NCBI RefSeq assembly: GCF_000829055.1
Contig: NZ_AP012544.1
Coordinates: 496,001-560,000 of the forward strand
Reading direction: 5' to 3'
Source: Lacticaseibacillus casei DSM 20011 = JCM 1134 = ATCC 393
GTDB taxonomy: Bacteria; Bacillota; Bacilli; Lactobacillales; Lactobacillaceae
DNA length: 64,000 nucleotides
This document shows positions 9,063 to 16,792 of this stretch, one piece after another; position 1 is the stretch's first letter; every line of letters begins with the position of its first letter. The notes beneath the pieces were generated by a model. The model did no database searches and was not told where the DNA came from. It was given only the letters and a program-made list of their open reading frames with translations. A program made the translations under genes and the position numbers.

Positions 9063-9539
9063 ATGGCTAATGAAGTTATGAATCGTCGTAATAATGAGTT
9101 GATGAATGATGTTAATGATCCGTTCTTTGACAACTTGGCGCGTCGGTTCTTCGGCCCGGTATCTGACTGGATGGATTGGGCAACTCCTTCCATTGCCAGC
9201 ACGGCCGTCAACGGATTGCTGACTGACGTTAAGGAGACCAAGGACGCTTACGAAGTTCATGTTGATGTTCCTGGGATCGATAAGAACAACATCAAGTTGA
9301 ACTACCATGATGGTATTTTGAGCATCAATGTTCACAAGGATGACATCACAGATCACGCCGACAAGAGCGGCAACGTCATGATGTCCGAACGCAGCTATGG
9401 CACGATGAGTCGGAGCTATCAACTGCCAAACGTTGATGACAGCAACATCAAGGCAAACTACAAAGATGGTGTTCTTAACATCACATGCCCAAAGTTGACT
9501 GAATCAAAGGAGTCTGGTCACAACATTGAAATTCAGTAA
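9063..9539 (+). CDS. hsp20: Small heat-shock protein, Hsp20 family
   Basis: 158 aa ATP-independent holdase chaperone. The alpha-crystallin domain spans about residues 45-145, with VHVDVPGIDKNNIKLNYHDG at its start and the closing YKDGVLNITCPK (equivalent of the A-x-x-x-G-V-L motif). The N-terminus (DDPFFDNLARRFFGPVSDW-like aromatic region) is typical of lactobacillar Hsp20. The ATG at 9063 has GAAAGGAAG upstream. A CIRCE operator overlaps its promoter (8929-8968), indicating HrcA control. The 5' UTR is about 90 nt. A terminator follows at about 9708. Confidence 0.95.
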   Translation: MANEVMNRRNNELMNDVNDPFFDNLARRFFGPVSDWMDWATPSIASTAVNGLLTDVKETKDAYEVHVDVPGIDKNNIKLNYHDGILSINVHKDDITDHADKSGNVMMSERSYGTMSRSYQLPNVDDSNIKANYKDGVLNITCPKLTESKESGHNIEIQ

Positions 9540-9707
9540 TGGATTGAGTAGTGTTTGTCGTCAGGCGGCTCAAGACTCACGAACTGCATTGCAAGCATGA
9601 TCAGAAGCGGCACCACTGTCGTTGATGGGCAAAACCCAGTAGTAAGCAAAACGAATCGATGAGAATTGCAGCAGTTGCAGTGATCATTGAACCGTAAAAA
9701 GGAATCA

Positions 9708-9744
9708 CCTCTGCGATACGTATGATCGTAGGGGTGATTTTTTT
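9708..9744 (+). terminator. Rho-independent terminator downstream of hsp20
   Basis: AATCACC...GGTGATT stem extended by TCTGCGAT / ATCGTAGG with G-U pairs, followed by TTTTTTT. It abuts repeat copy B. Confidence 0.75.
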
Positions 9745-9864
9745 GTGAGCGTAAGCCAGCCCGCTTAGAAACCGGAGTGTAAGTGGTCTTGGGCGTGATG
9801 GCGGTCTTTGCCATTGCGTCCAAGGTCCTTACACGCAGGTTTCTGGGCTGGCGAGCGCGTTATA
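9745..9864. repeat. Dispersed palindromic repeat, full copy B
   Basis: Same orientation as copy A: starts GTGAGCGTAAGCCAGCC, contains TTAGAAACCGGAGTGTAAG and the inverse CTTACACGCAGGTTTCTG, and ends GAGCGCGTTATA. The two halves are complementary over most of their length. Confidence 0.88.
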
Positions 9865-9963
9865 GAACGCGAAAGTCAGCCATTCAATTGCCTCAAATAG
9901 AACAATCCCGATCAAGCCACCAAACAGTTTTCCAACACCAAACTCCATGGTAAGCTAACTTCT

Positions 9964-11082
9964 ATGATGACAAACAACAAATTAATGGATTGGCCGCCAG
10001 AAAAAGTAGCGGCATTTCAACATGCACTTTTAGATTGGTATGACGGACACGCGCGAACGCTACCGTGGCGGCAAGACCACGACCCTTATCATGTGATGGT
10101 GAGCGAATTAATGCTCCAACAGACGCAAGTGCAGACAGTCATTCCGTATTACGAACGCTTCATGACACAATTTCCAACTGTCGAGGCACTAGCCGCGGCG
10201 CCGGAAGCCACAGTTTTGAAGGCTTGGGAAGGTTTAGGTTATTATTCACGGGCACGGCGCCTACAGCAGGCAGCGAAACAAATTGTGAACGATTATGGCG
10301 GAAAATGGCCGCAGACGTCAGCCGAGTTACAAACATTGGCTGGCATCGGCCCTTATACAGCCGGCGCGATTGCTTCCATTAGTTTTGGCGAAGTTGTGCC
10401 CGCCATTGACGGCAATGCGTTTCGGGTATTTGCCCGCTTGTTCAAAGTAGATGCCGATATTGCACGGCCGCAAACGCGCCAAGTGTTTTACGATCTGATT
10501 CGCCCATTAATCCCCAAAGATCGTCCTGGTGATTTCAATCAAGCCGTGATGGATCTGGGTTCAAGCTATATGTCCGCCAGTCACCCGGATCCCGAGCACT
10601 CGCCTGTGCGTGACTTTGATGCAAGTTATCGCGATGGCGTTGTGGCAGATTATCCGGTTAAAACGAAAAAACCGCGACCAGTTGTGCATCGCTATTTTGC
10701 TTTGGTCGTGCGCTCTGATGCCGGTTATTTGTTCGAACAGCGTCCTAGTACCGGGATGTTGGCAGATCTATGGATGTTTCCATTGATTGATATGGCAGAT
10801 CTCGAAGCAACCATGATGAGCGATCAACTAGATGAAGTGAGCCGGATTTTTGCCGCATCATCAGGCTTGGCCTTAACTTTCGCCGATCTTGGCGTCAAAC
10901 AGGTTCAGCATACGTTTACCCACCAACGCTGGCAGATGACGTTAATCGGGGCCGATGCCAAGGCCGAGGAGCTGAAGTTTATCCCTGCACGTTGGGTGGC
11001 GCCTAAGGATTTTGGCAAAATAGCACTGCCAACCGTCCAGAAGAAGTTGAATCAGGCGTTAGGACTGGGTGATTGGGATTAG
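9964..11082 (+). CDS. mutY: A/G-specific adenine glycosylase MutY, without the Fe-S cluster cysteines
   Basis: 372 aa. Removes adenine mispaired with 8-oxoguanine. It has the HhH-GPD catalytic domain with SELMLQQTQVQTVIPYYERF (catalytic Glu), LAGIGPYTAGAIASISFG (helix-hairpin-helix) and VPAIDGNAFRVFARLF (catalytic Asp). A C-terminal NUDIX-like 8-oxoG recognition domain follows from about residue 235, with VHRYFALVVRSDAGYLFEQR. In most MutY proteins four cysteines binding a 4Fe-4S cluster follow the MDLG segment; here the region reads MDLGSSYMSASHPDPEHS with no cysteine at all. Clusterless MutY proteins are known in lactobacilli, so this is probably functional. The ATG at 9964 has a weak ribosome binding site. 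Confidence 0.95.
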   Translation: MMTNNKLMDWPPEKVAAFQHALLDWYDGHARTLPWRQDHDPYHVMVSELMLQQTQVQTVIPYYERFMTQFPTVEALAAAPEATVLKAWEGLGYYSRARRLQQAAKQIVNDYGGKWPQTSAELQTLAGIGPYTAGAIASISFGEVVPAIDGNAFRVFARLFKVDADIARPQTRQVFYDLIRPLIPKDRPGDFNQAVMDLGSSYMSASHPDPEHSPVRDFDASYRDGVVADYPVKTKKPRPVVHRYFALVVRSDAGYLFEQRPSTGMLADLWMFPLIDMADLEATMMSDQLDEVSRIFAASSGLALTFADLGVKQVQHTFTHQRWQMTLIGADAKAEELKFIPARWVAPKDFGKIALPTVQKKLNQALGLGDWD

Positions 11083-11084
11083 AT

Positions 11085-11145
11085 TTCGGGCCGTTTATGT
11101 CAAGCTTCGCAGCAAGCTGAAGCGGGCCAATTTTTAGCTGTTTTA
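11085..11145 (+). terminator. Possible terminator downstream of mutY
   Basis: GGCCGTTTATGTCAAGCTT can fold against AAGCTGAAGCGGGCC with some bulges, followed by TTTTTAG. Imperfect, so moderate confidence. Confidence 0.45.
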
Positions 11146-11196
11146 TAGAAAAGGGCGTTATACTGTGGTCATCGTGATGATTGAGAGGCGATTATT

Positions 11197-11988
11197 TTGA
11201 CATTTAAAGTCACCAAAGATATTGCTTATGGCGATGCTCCTTTACAGAAACTCGATTTCTATGAGCCGGACAAACCAAATGGTGCCGCGATTCTTGATAT
11301 TCATGGCGGCGGTTGGTTTCGCGGTGAAAAGAACAAGGAAGGCAGTATGGCCGAACGTTTCGCGGCGCTTGGCTATGCGGTTGCCGTTCCGAACTATCGA
11401 TTAGCGCCGGAAGCCTTTTTCCCGGCAGCGCGGGATGATGTTTTAGCGGCTTTTTCGTGGTTGCGTGATCATGCCGAAACAAAAAAGCTCGGCGTGTTCG
11501 GATCGAGTGCCGGTGGTTCTCTATCGGTTGACGTTGGCTTGGCTGAAGGCGTGCCGATGGTTTCATGGTCGGGGATTTTTGACATTCAACAGTGGTTTGC
11601 GGCGCATCCAAACGTCGTGGCGCAACCTGATACCAAAACCGATTTTGTGAACACCGCGAGCGCTAAAATTGACCAAGGTGGCCGGAATGATCCATTTTAC
11701 AAGTGGTTCATTTTGAATTATGTGGATGCAGATGAGACCAAGTTTCCGCAAGTCGAACCGTTTGAACGCTTGACAGCGCAGGCCGGTCCGATGTATCTGG
11801 CTAATTCACAAGAAGAGATTATTCCGGTGAGCGGCATCTATCAGCTTGGCCAGGCGGCTGCGACGTTGGGCGTGCCGGTGACATTGCAGGTCATCCCCGG
11901 CGGCCAGCATGCAGAAGGTTATCTTGCCGAAGCGTGGCCGGAGACAGTCGCATTCTTGGCGCAACATTTACTGAAGGGGTCAAATTGA
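11197..11988 (+). CDS. Alpha/beta hydrolase (esterase/lipase, HSL/BD-FAE-like)
   Basis: 263 aa cytoplasmic serine hydrolase. The oxyanion-hole motif DIHGGGWFRGEK lies at about residues 34-45 and the nucleophile elbow VFGSSAGGSLS at about 102-112. The catalytic His is probably in PGGQHAEGY near the C-terminus. It starts at a TTG (11197) preceded by GAGAGGCG; there is no in-frame ATG that would preserve the first beta strand. It overlaps the next gene by 4 bp (TTGA), so the two are translationally coupled. The substrate is unknown. It resembles carboxylesterases of the HSL/acetyl-esterase group. Confidence 0.88.
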   Translation: MTFKVTKDIAYGDAPLQKLDFYEPDKPNGAAILDIHGGGWFRGEKNKEGSMAERFAALGYAVAVPNYRLAPEAFFPAARDDVLAAFSWLRDHAETKKLGVFGSSAGGSLSVDVGLAEGVPMVSWSGIFDIQQWFAAHPNVVAQPDTKTDFVNTASAKIDQGGRNDPFYKWFILNYVDADETKFPQVEPFERLTAQAGPMYLANSQEEIIPVSGIYQLGQAAATLGVPVTLQVIPGGQHAEGYLAEAWPETVAFLAQHLLKGSN

Positions 11989-12653
11989 AGACATTAGTGG
12001 TTGTTAGCCATCCGAATATTGAAAAAAGCGACACACAGCAGTTTCTAAAAGCCAGTGCCGCTTCTTTGTCGCAAGTTGTGTGGCACCATTTAGATGCGAA
12101 CTTGCCGTTTGATGTCGCCGCCGAGCAGCAAATGATTCAGGAAGCTGACCGGATTGTCTTGCAGTTTCCGTTGTATTGGTACATGGCGCCGGCAAGCTTG
12201 CATCAGTGGTTGACAGAAGTTTGGGTGAAGCAATTCGTTTATGATGCACATGGTGGCCTTTTGAAAGGAAAGTCGTTGGGTCTCGTGGTGAGCTTTAGCC
12301 AACCGGAATCGGCGTATCAACTTGGCGGCCAGGTAGGGTTTAGTTTGAGCCAATTTTTGGCACCTTATGCCGCGTTGGCAGAAAAGACCGGCTTGCGGCT
12401 GTTGGCGCCATTGGCCATTGCCCGATTCGCCAACCAAAATGATACGGAACACCAGCAATTACTGATCCACTATCAGCAATATTTGACGTTGCAGCATCCT
12501 GATAACTTTGAAGCGCAGGCGCAGTGGTTTATCAATCGGCTGCAGGAAGACCCCAAGACGACCATGTTAGCTGACCAACTGGCTACACAAACCGATGAAA
12601 TCGACCGCTTGCGTTTGACACTGCATGAGTTGAAGGCAGGTGAGTCTGAGTGA
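11985..12653 (+). CDS. NAD(P)H-dependent oxidoreductase, flavodoxin-like fold (KefF/MdaB type)
   Basis: 222 aa. The protein begins MKTLVVVSHPNIEKSDTQQF and has IVLQFPLYWYMAPASLHQW, the FMN-binding and aromatic dimer segment of the flavodoxin_2 quinone reductases, then GGLLKGKSLGLVVS. A C-terminal tail of about 35 residues is helical and charged. The start is TTG at 11985, overlapping the preceding stop (TTGA) with AAGGGG upstream. An earlier ATG at 11934 lies inside the hydrolase gene and is disfavoured. It probably reduces quinones or nitro/azo compounds. It overlaps the following 59-aa gene by 4 bp (GTGA). Confidence 0.9.
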   Translation: MKTLVVVSHPNIEKSDTQQFLKASAASLSQVVWHHLDANLPFDVAAEQQMIQEADRIVLQFPLYWYMAPASLHQWLTEVWVKQFVYDAHGGLLKGKSLGLVVSFSQPESAYQLGGQVGFSLSQFLAPYAALAEKTGLRLLAPLAIARFANQNDTEHQQLLIHYQQYLTLQHPDNFEAQAQWFINRLQEDPKTTMLADQLATQTDEIDRLRLTLHELKAGESE

Positions 12654-12829
12654 CTACCGACGAACAATGGCTGATTAACGCGGCTGCCCAGCATGAAAAA
12701 GACGCCGTATCTTATGAAAAGGCGGCGTTCTTTGCGGCTTTGCAGACCTTTGTCGCGCAACAAGCCGAGCGCCGCGAACAACTGGAAGCAGAAATCGACG
12801 GTCGCAGCTGGAATCATGAACAGTGGTAA
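12650..12829 (+). CDS. Small coupled protein of unknown function (GTG start)
   Basis: 59 aa, MTTDEQWLINAAAQHEKDAV..., ending SWNHEQW. It starts with GTG at 12650, overlapping the oxidoreductase stop as GTGA, so it is the third gene in a chain of 4-bp overlaps (hydrolase, oxidoreductase, this gene). The composition is helical and Gln/Glu/Ala-rich with two Trp near the ends. There is no signal peptide or membrane segment. I do not recognise it. The overlap and codon use similar to its neighbours argue that it is real. Confidence 0.65.
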   Translation: MTTDEQWLINAAAQHEKDAVSYEKAAFFAALQTFVAQQAERREQLEAEIDGRSWNHEQW

Positions 12830-12907
12830 AGTTCGGTCTGACGACGGAGGGGCATTGCCGGGCAATATGCTATGCTTTAAGCAGCAAAACAAGGGAGCAT
12901 CGGATAT

Positions 12908-13432
12908 ATGCAAGCAATGTTTGATCGTCTTCAACGGTGGTCGTGGTTACGCGGCCTGCTTATGATTCTGATCGGAGCTTGGATTTTAATTGAACCCAAT
13001 CAGGTTTATCATAGTTTTCTATGGATCGTGGCCGCAGTTTTGATAGTTGCAGCCATTCCCAAGCTGGTCGACGGTTTTTCGGCTAAAAAACGTTCCGGAA
13101 CTTATAGCACATCGCTTTTTACAGGCATCGTCTATCTGTTAGTAGCCCTGCTATTACCGGCGATTGTCATGCCACTGATGAGCATGGGGCCGTTTATCAT
13201 CGGCATCGTGTTGATCGTTTATGGCATCAATAAAATTATGAGCGCCCGTCATCAGCAGCAATATGTAAATGTCGCACCGTGGCCAACTGTCGTCTATGGG
13301 GTTGCCCTCATCATTATCGGGGCGATCATGGTGATTAACCCATTCAGAACTGTGATGATGGTCTTCTCGCTGTTTGGCGGATTGCTGGTTGTGATGGGGA
13401 TTCTGCAGTTGTTTGGTAGTAAGCAAAAATAA
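12908..13432 (+). CDS. HdeD/DUF308-like integral membrane protein
   Basis: 174 aa with about six transmembrane helices arranged as repeated pairs: LLMILIGAWILIEP, FLWIVAAVLIVAAIPKLV, TGIVYLLVALLLPAIV, MGPFIIGIVLIVYGINKIM, VVYGVALIIIGAIMVINP and LFGGLLVVMGILQLFG. The GAWILIEP and GAIMVINP repeats (hydrophobic-IxxGxxxxxxP) are typical of the HdeD/DUF308 family, associated with acid stress in enterobacteria; the function in lactobacilli is undefined. The ATG at 12908 follows AAGGGAG. Its own terminator follows at 13446. Confidence 0.85.
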   Translation: MQAMFDRLQRWSWLRGLLMILIGAWILIEPNQVYHSFLWIVAAVLIVAAIPKLVDGFSAKKRSGTYSTSLFTGIVYLLVALLLPAIVMPLMSMGPFIIGIVLIVYGINKIMSARHQQQYVNVAPWPTVVYGVALIIIGAIMVINPFRTVMMVFSLFGGLLVVMGILQLFGSKQK

Positions 13433-13445
13433 AACCTATGCGTAG

Positions 13446-13479
13446 AAAAGTCGCGGATCATGATGTCCGCGACTTTTTG
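13446..13479 (+). terminator. Rho-independent terminator after the HdeD-like gene
   Basis: AAAAGTCGCGGA (13446-13457) pairs perfectly with TCCGCGACTTTT (13466-13477). Confidence 0.92.
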
Positions 13480-13656
13480 TTTACGATCAGAATTTATTAG
13501 CCATTGTGGCATGCACATGCATGATCGGGGTGCGTATTGCTCACAAACAGAATTCTTCATCAACTCAGTATCACTTACGATTGGCATTTGTTATTGTAGT
13601 CTAATAAGCATTGTGCAGTGTATGTGTATCAGGGGGAACAACGTGGAGGTGAAGGT

Positions 13657-13932
13657 TTGCAAGATAGTGGGAAAAAGAAAGTGACCATCGCGGTTAAGGT
13701 TAGCCAAGCCGATCAGCAGCGAGCTGCAGGAATATTTGAAAGTCTAGGCCTTGATTTAGCAACAGCTATAAACATTTTCATCAAGAAGAGTATTGATGAA
13801 GGTGGATTTCCTTTTGAGATCAAGGATCCATTTTATAGTGAAGCTAATCAGGCGGAACTTAATCGCCGTTTCAAAAAGGTCGCCAACAATCAGGGTATCC
13901 ATTCTCGTCAGCTATCGGAAAATGAGGACTAA
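13657..13932 (+). CDS. RelB/DinJ-family antitoxin
   Basis: 91 aa. The KVTIAVKVSQADQQRAAGIF segment is a ribbon-helix-helix start, and LGLDLATAINIFIKKSIDEG is the RelB/DinJ core. The C-terminal NRRFKKVANN region would be the toxin-wrapping tail. The start is TTG at 13657 because it follows GGAGGTGA at an ideal distance; the longer frame from 13618 lacks a ribosome binding site. Normally a RelE/YafQ-type toxin gene overlaps the antitoxin stop. Here a 42-codon frame (13932-14060) starts in that position (TAATG) but is far too short for a toxin, so the antitoxin appears to be orphaned. Confidence 0.85.
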   Translation: MQDSGKKKVTIAVKVSQADQQRAAGIFESLGLDLATAINIFIKKSIDEGGFPFEIKDPFYSEANQAELNRRFKKVANNQGIHSRQLSENED

Positions 13933-14060
13933 TGATTGAGGTCAATCGTGTGCTTACGCGAAATAAGAGGCGCTTTTTACTTTTTGTTTCACTAGCAACC
14001 AAAACCGCACTAACTCAATCCCCAGACAAATTAATTGTGTTTCACCGCCAACATCGCTAA
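13932..14060 (+). pseudogene. Possible remnant of a RelE/YafQ-type toxin gene
   Basis: The ATG at 13932-13934 overlaps the antitoxin stop (TAATG), exactly where a coupled toxin would begin. The frame MIEVNRVLTRNKRRF... ends after 42 aa at 14060. Toxins of this family are about 85-95 aa, and nothing toxin-like continues in the other frames. The position supports a decayed toxin; the sequence itself does not prove it. Confidence 0.4.
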
Positions 14061-14108
14061 ACTCTGTGGCAGGAATGTGATGAGCGCTTACAGAGAGGGG
14101 ACAATAAA

Positions 14109-14741
14109 ATGAGTGAATTCAATTGGGAGGAAGTCGAACAGGACGAATATTCACGTTCGGCAACACCAAGTTTTGTTAAATTAACCACTCGGAGTTATAT
14201 CACGGCGATGGGGGTTGCACCGAATCGGTTGGCCGATGCAACATTCACCGATTTAGCAGCGGCGGTTACGGCAGTAGCCAAGCAAATCAGCGAAGGTCCT
14301 AACGTTGGCATCAAGATTCCGAATTTTAAGGCATACCGGCCTTATCCGTTGCAGGCAGTTTGGTCAGGCGGTGACAAAATCAGCAATCGCCATGTTTTCC
14401 GGATATGGCTCAAACAACCGTTGTTTATTGAAAAGGCACAATTTACGGATGCCTTGGCGCAACTTGATTTTGATCCTGCCATCGCTAAACAGCTGCATTT
14501 TGAACAATTGGCAGAAGGCTTTGAGATTCAGAGTTTCAGTGACACGCCGCTGGACGATAGCGCAGCTGCTTTGAAGCGGATTCAAACAACGATTGCGGAC
14601 AATCAGCTGGTGCCGAAGTACAATGATCGTCATCGTGAAGTATATGTGGCGGGGTATTCGAAAACAGCACCTGTCCTTTTGCGAGTGGCGTTAGACGAAA
14701 ACTTTGGACAGATTGATGAAGAGCATGTCGTCTATAACTAA
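14109..14741 (+). CDS. GyrI-like small-molecule-binding domain protein
   Basis: 210 aa. It matches the pattern of stand-alone GyrI-like (SHOCT/AraC effector-binding-like) proteins: an N-terminal FVKLTTRSYITAMGVAPN strand, a central IKIPNFKAYRPYPLQAVWSG block and a C-terminal REVYVAGYSKTAPVLLRVAL strand that resembles the E/Y-rich ligand pocket of this superfamily. It has no DNA-binding domain and no membrane segment. The ATG at 14109 has GAGAGGGG upstream. It is a single gene ending in a strong terminator. The ligand is unknown; a role in multidrug binding is only a family-level guess. Confidence 0.75.
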   Translation: MSEFNWEEVEQDEYSRSATPSFVKLTTRSYITAMGVAPNRLADATFTDLAAAVTAVAKQISEGPNVGIKIPNFKAYRPYPLQAVWSGGDKISNRHVFRIWLKQPLFIEKAQFTDALAQLDFDPAIAKQLHFEQLAEGFEIQSFSDTPLDDSAAALKRIQTTIADNQLVPKYNDRHREVYVAGYSKTAPVLLRVALDENFGQIDEEHVVYN

Positions 14742-14780
14742 TCGATAATTGTGGTATTAAACGGTTAAGGTGGCCAAACT

Positions 14781-14826
14781 AAAATCGGTGCAGGAAACTG
14801 TTTGAGTTTCCTGCACCGATTTTGTT
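14781..14826. terminator. Bidirectional terminator between convergent genes
   Basis: AAAATCGGTGCAGGAAACT (14781-14799) and AGTTTCCTGCACCGATTTT (14805-14823) form a perfect 19-bp stem. It serves the GyrI-like gene (+) and the kinase gene (-). Confidence 0.93.
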
Positions 14827-14845
14827 TTGCCATTCTGCGTTTTGA

Positions 14846-15667
14846 TCATTTTTGCGGATAAACGATCTGATTGGCCCAGTGATTAATCGGACCATATTGG
14901 TGACCAACGGCAATGGGATGACCGATCGCCTGGTTCGTAAAGCGTTTGGCAATGCGAATGGCGTCTTCGATCGTGTTACCCTTACCGATTTCGGCGGTAA
15001 TGACGGCCGACAGTGTATCGCCGGTGCCGTTGACCCGATCGGTATTGTGGTAAGGTTCGCTCAGCCAGAAGGTTTTGCCGCTTTCCAGCAACACGAAGTC
15101 GCGAACTTCTTTTTGCTCAGGATTATCGTGTGCGCCTTTTAGAACAACATTCTTAGCTCCGGAATCTTGCAGTTGATGCGCGGCTGCCTCGATGTTGGCG
15201 TCCGTATCAAGCTTCATGCCGGTCAGGTGCTCGGCTTCGTAGTGATTCGGCGTCACAACAGTTGCCAGCGGGATGAGATCATTTTTGACGGCGTCGTACG
15301 CGTCTTGTTCCAGTAACATGGCACCGTGTTTGGTGATAATGACTGGGTCAACTACCAACGCGCCAAAATCATATTGCTGCCAGTTCTTGATAATGTCCTG
15401 TACCAAAGCGCGATCAGCCAACATCCCGGTTTTGGCCGCGCGGATCTTCAGGTCAGCGGCCAAGGACTTGAACTGGGCATCAATAAACGGCAATGGCATC
15501 ACCATGCTGTCCTGAATGCCATAGGAGTTGCCGGCAATAGCAGCGGTCAAAACGGTAGCACCATACACACCGCGCATAAAGAAACTATGCAAATCGGCTT
15601 GAACGCCGGCACTGCCGTCGCTATCCGTACCGCCAATCGTCATTACTTGCGGAAATTCATTAGCCAT
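14846..15667 (-). CDS. pdxK: Pyridoxal / hydroxymethylpyrimidine kinase (PdxK/ThiD family)
   Basis: 273 aa ribokinase-like kinase. The N-terminus TIGGTDSDGSAGVQADLHSF is the glycine-rich substrate-binding motif, KTGMLADRALVQ the central motif, VVDPVIITKHGAMLL follows, and the C-terminal anion hole and catalytic Asp are in VNGTGDTLSAVITAEIGKG. The sequence near the C-terminus (HQYGPINHW) resembles the GPTKH-type ending of Gram-positive PdxK, so pyridoxal salvage is somewhat favoured over HMP phosphorylation. ATG 15667 has GGGAGG upstream; the longer frame from 15700 is disfavoured. It stands alone, with a shared terminator downstream. Confidence 0.88.
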   Translation of the reverse strand: MANEFPQVMTIGGTDSDGSAGVQADLHSFFMRGVYGATVLTAAIAGNSYGIQDSMVMPLPFIDAQFKSLAADLKIRAAKTGMLADRALVQDIIKNWQQYDFGALVVDPVIITKHGAMLLEQDAYDAVKNDLIPLATVVTPNHYEAEHLTGMKLDTDANIEAAAHQLQDSGAKNVVLKGAHDNPEQKEVRDFVLLESGKTFWLSEPYHNTDRVNGTGDTLSAVITAEIGKGNTIEDAIRIAKRFTNQAIGHPIAVGHQYGPINHWANQIVYPQK

Positions 15668-15687
15668 GGAAAAACCTCCCAACAAAT

Positions 15688-15706
15688 TGTGAGCGAACAC
15701 GTTAAG
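15688..15706. repeat. Solo repeat end
   Basis: TGTGAGCGAACACGTTAAG resembles the joined ends (GTGAGCG and GAACGCGTTA) of the dispersed repeat. Short and degenerate. Confidence 0.35.
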
Positions 15707-15730
15707 CTGCTTGATTTGTGATGATTAACC

Positions 15731-16792
15731 TTAATTAAACGCCCGTTTCTGCGGCAACACGGCTTTGAGCCATTCGCCAATAAACGGATATTGCCGGTTT
15801 AATTCAATTACCTGAGTTTCCGGATCCGGATACTTCAGATAAACCATATTATTATCAGGATCAATCAGAACTGTAAAGAGTTTTTGATTTGGCAGCGGTA
15901 ATTCGTAGACACCTTTTTGTTTGCCTTGCCGCATTAAAATCGCATTGTTTGACGCAATGACAAATAGTTCGTCTAAAGCAGGAGAGTTATTGCCGGCAGC
16001 AACCCGCACGACTAATTTGAGATGGTGATTGACCAGTTCTTCCGGAATTGTCGTCGATGCCCATTCGAAGCGATCACTTTTCACATCTTCCGAACCCAGA
16101 TCTTTCCAATCGTGGCCGTCCTCATCCAGAATCTGATAATCGAGCACTTTGCTTTCAAGATCTAAGGTGACATTAATGCTAAAGGCGCCTGCTTTGACAA
16201 CCGTCTTTTTGGCAACTAATGGCTTGAGGTTGTCAAAACGGGTCTTAAAGTGTAGCCCGTTGACAGGTTGTAAAACTGTTTCATCAATTGATGAGAACTG
16301 GTAGCCACCTTGGTTAAGTGCCTTGGTCAACGCAGAAAGTGCCTTGACTTCATCGTCATCGTACGGCAACGCATGGCTGTCGCTTGCGGTTATCTGCAAT
16401 AAGGTTGGCAGATTGACCGCTTTGAGCGTCGCATCGGCGCTTAAAGGATTCACAATCGTCAATAAGGTGTTATTGTCGTTTTCGGTTGCCTGAATGAGAG
16501 TGATTTCGCTGTGCTGTGAATCGGTCGTTGTATCTTTGAACCACAACGTTTGCAAAAAGTTGGCCGGAATTGACGCCATGTTTTGCAACGTCTGATAGAG
16601 CTTATCGCGCATGAGGCCGGTGTAGCTGGCTAATAATGCCGTCAAAGCGTCGTCATTGGCGCCCCATAGTGGGGAATCAGCCAGACGGTCGGTTTCGGTT
16701 TGATAAGCGGTACTAATTTGTTGCCGTAATTGGGAAACAGATAAGGGCTTAGCAATTAAGGCAGCCAGATGTGTGTCATTCAGATTAAGCAT
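15731..16792 (-). CDS. Conserved protein of unknown function, paired with the coiled-coil gene
   Basis: 353 aa, no signal peptide and no transmembrane helix. The N-terminal third is helical (SVSQLRQQISTAYQTETDRL). The middle contains alternating beta-type segments such as ITLIQATENDNNTLLTIVNP and AGAFSINVTLDLESKVLDYQ. The C-terminus is FTVLIDPDNNMVYLKYPD. The start at 16792 (MLNLNDTHL) is preferred because AAGGAGG lies 8 nt upstream; it overlaps the upstream gene by 8 bp (ATGCTTAA). I do not recognise the family. The tight overlap suggests the two proteins act together, perhaps as a complex. Confidence 0.7.
   Translation of the reverse strand: MLNLNDTHLAALIAKPLSVSQLRQQISTAYQTETDRLADSPLWGANDDALTALLASYTGLMRDKLYQTLQNMASIPANFLQTLWFKDTTTDSQHSEITLIQATENDNNTLLTIVNPLSADATLKAVNLPTLLQITASDSHALPYDDDEVKALSALTKALNQGGYQFSSIDETVLQPVNGLHFKTRFDNLKPLVAKKTVVKAGAFSINVTLDLESKVLDYQILDEDGHDWKDLGSEDVKSDRFEWASTTIPEELVNHHLKLVVRVAAGNNSPALDELFVIASNNAILMRQGKQKGVYELPLPNQKLFTVLIDPDNNMVYLKYPDPETQVIELNRQYPFIGEWLKAVLPQKRAFN

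Larger units (their letters stand above)
9540..9963. other. Intergenic region after hsp20: terminator, repeat copy and a short minus-strand ORF
   Basis: The first 165 bp show no feature I can name. A terminator hairpin follows at 9708-9744, then a full dispersed repeat (9745-9864). On the minus strand an ATG at 9948 opens a 39-codon frame (MEFGVGKLFGGLIGIVLFE..., hydrophobic) that runs into the repeat and stops inside it. It lacks a clear ribosome binding site, so I treat it as a possible truncated gene and not a confident CDS. Confidence 0.45.
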
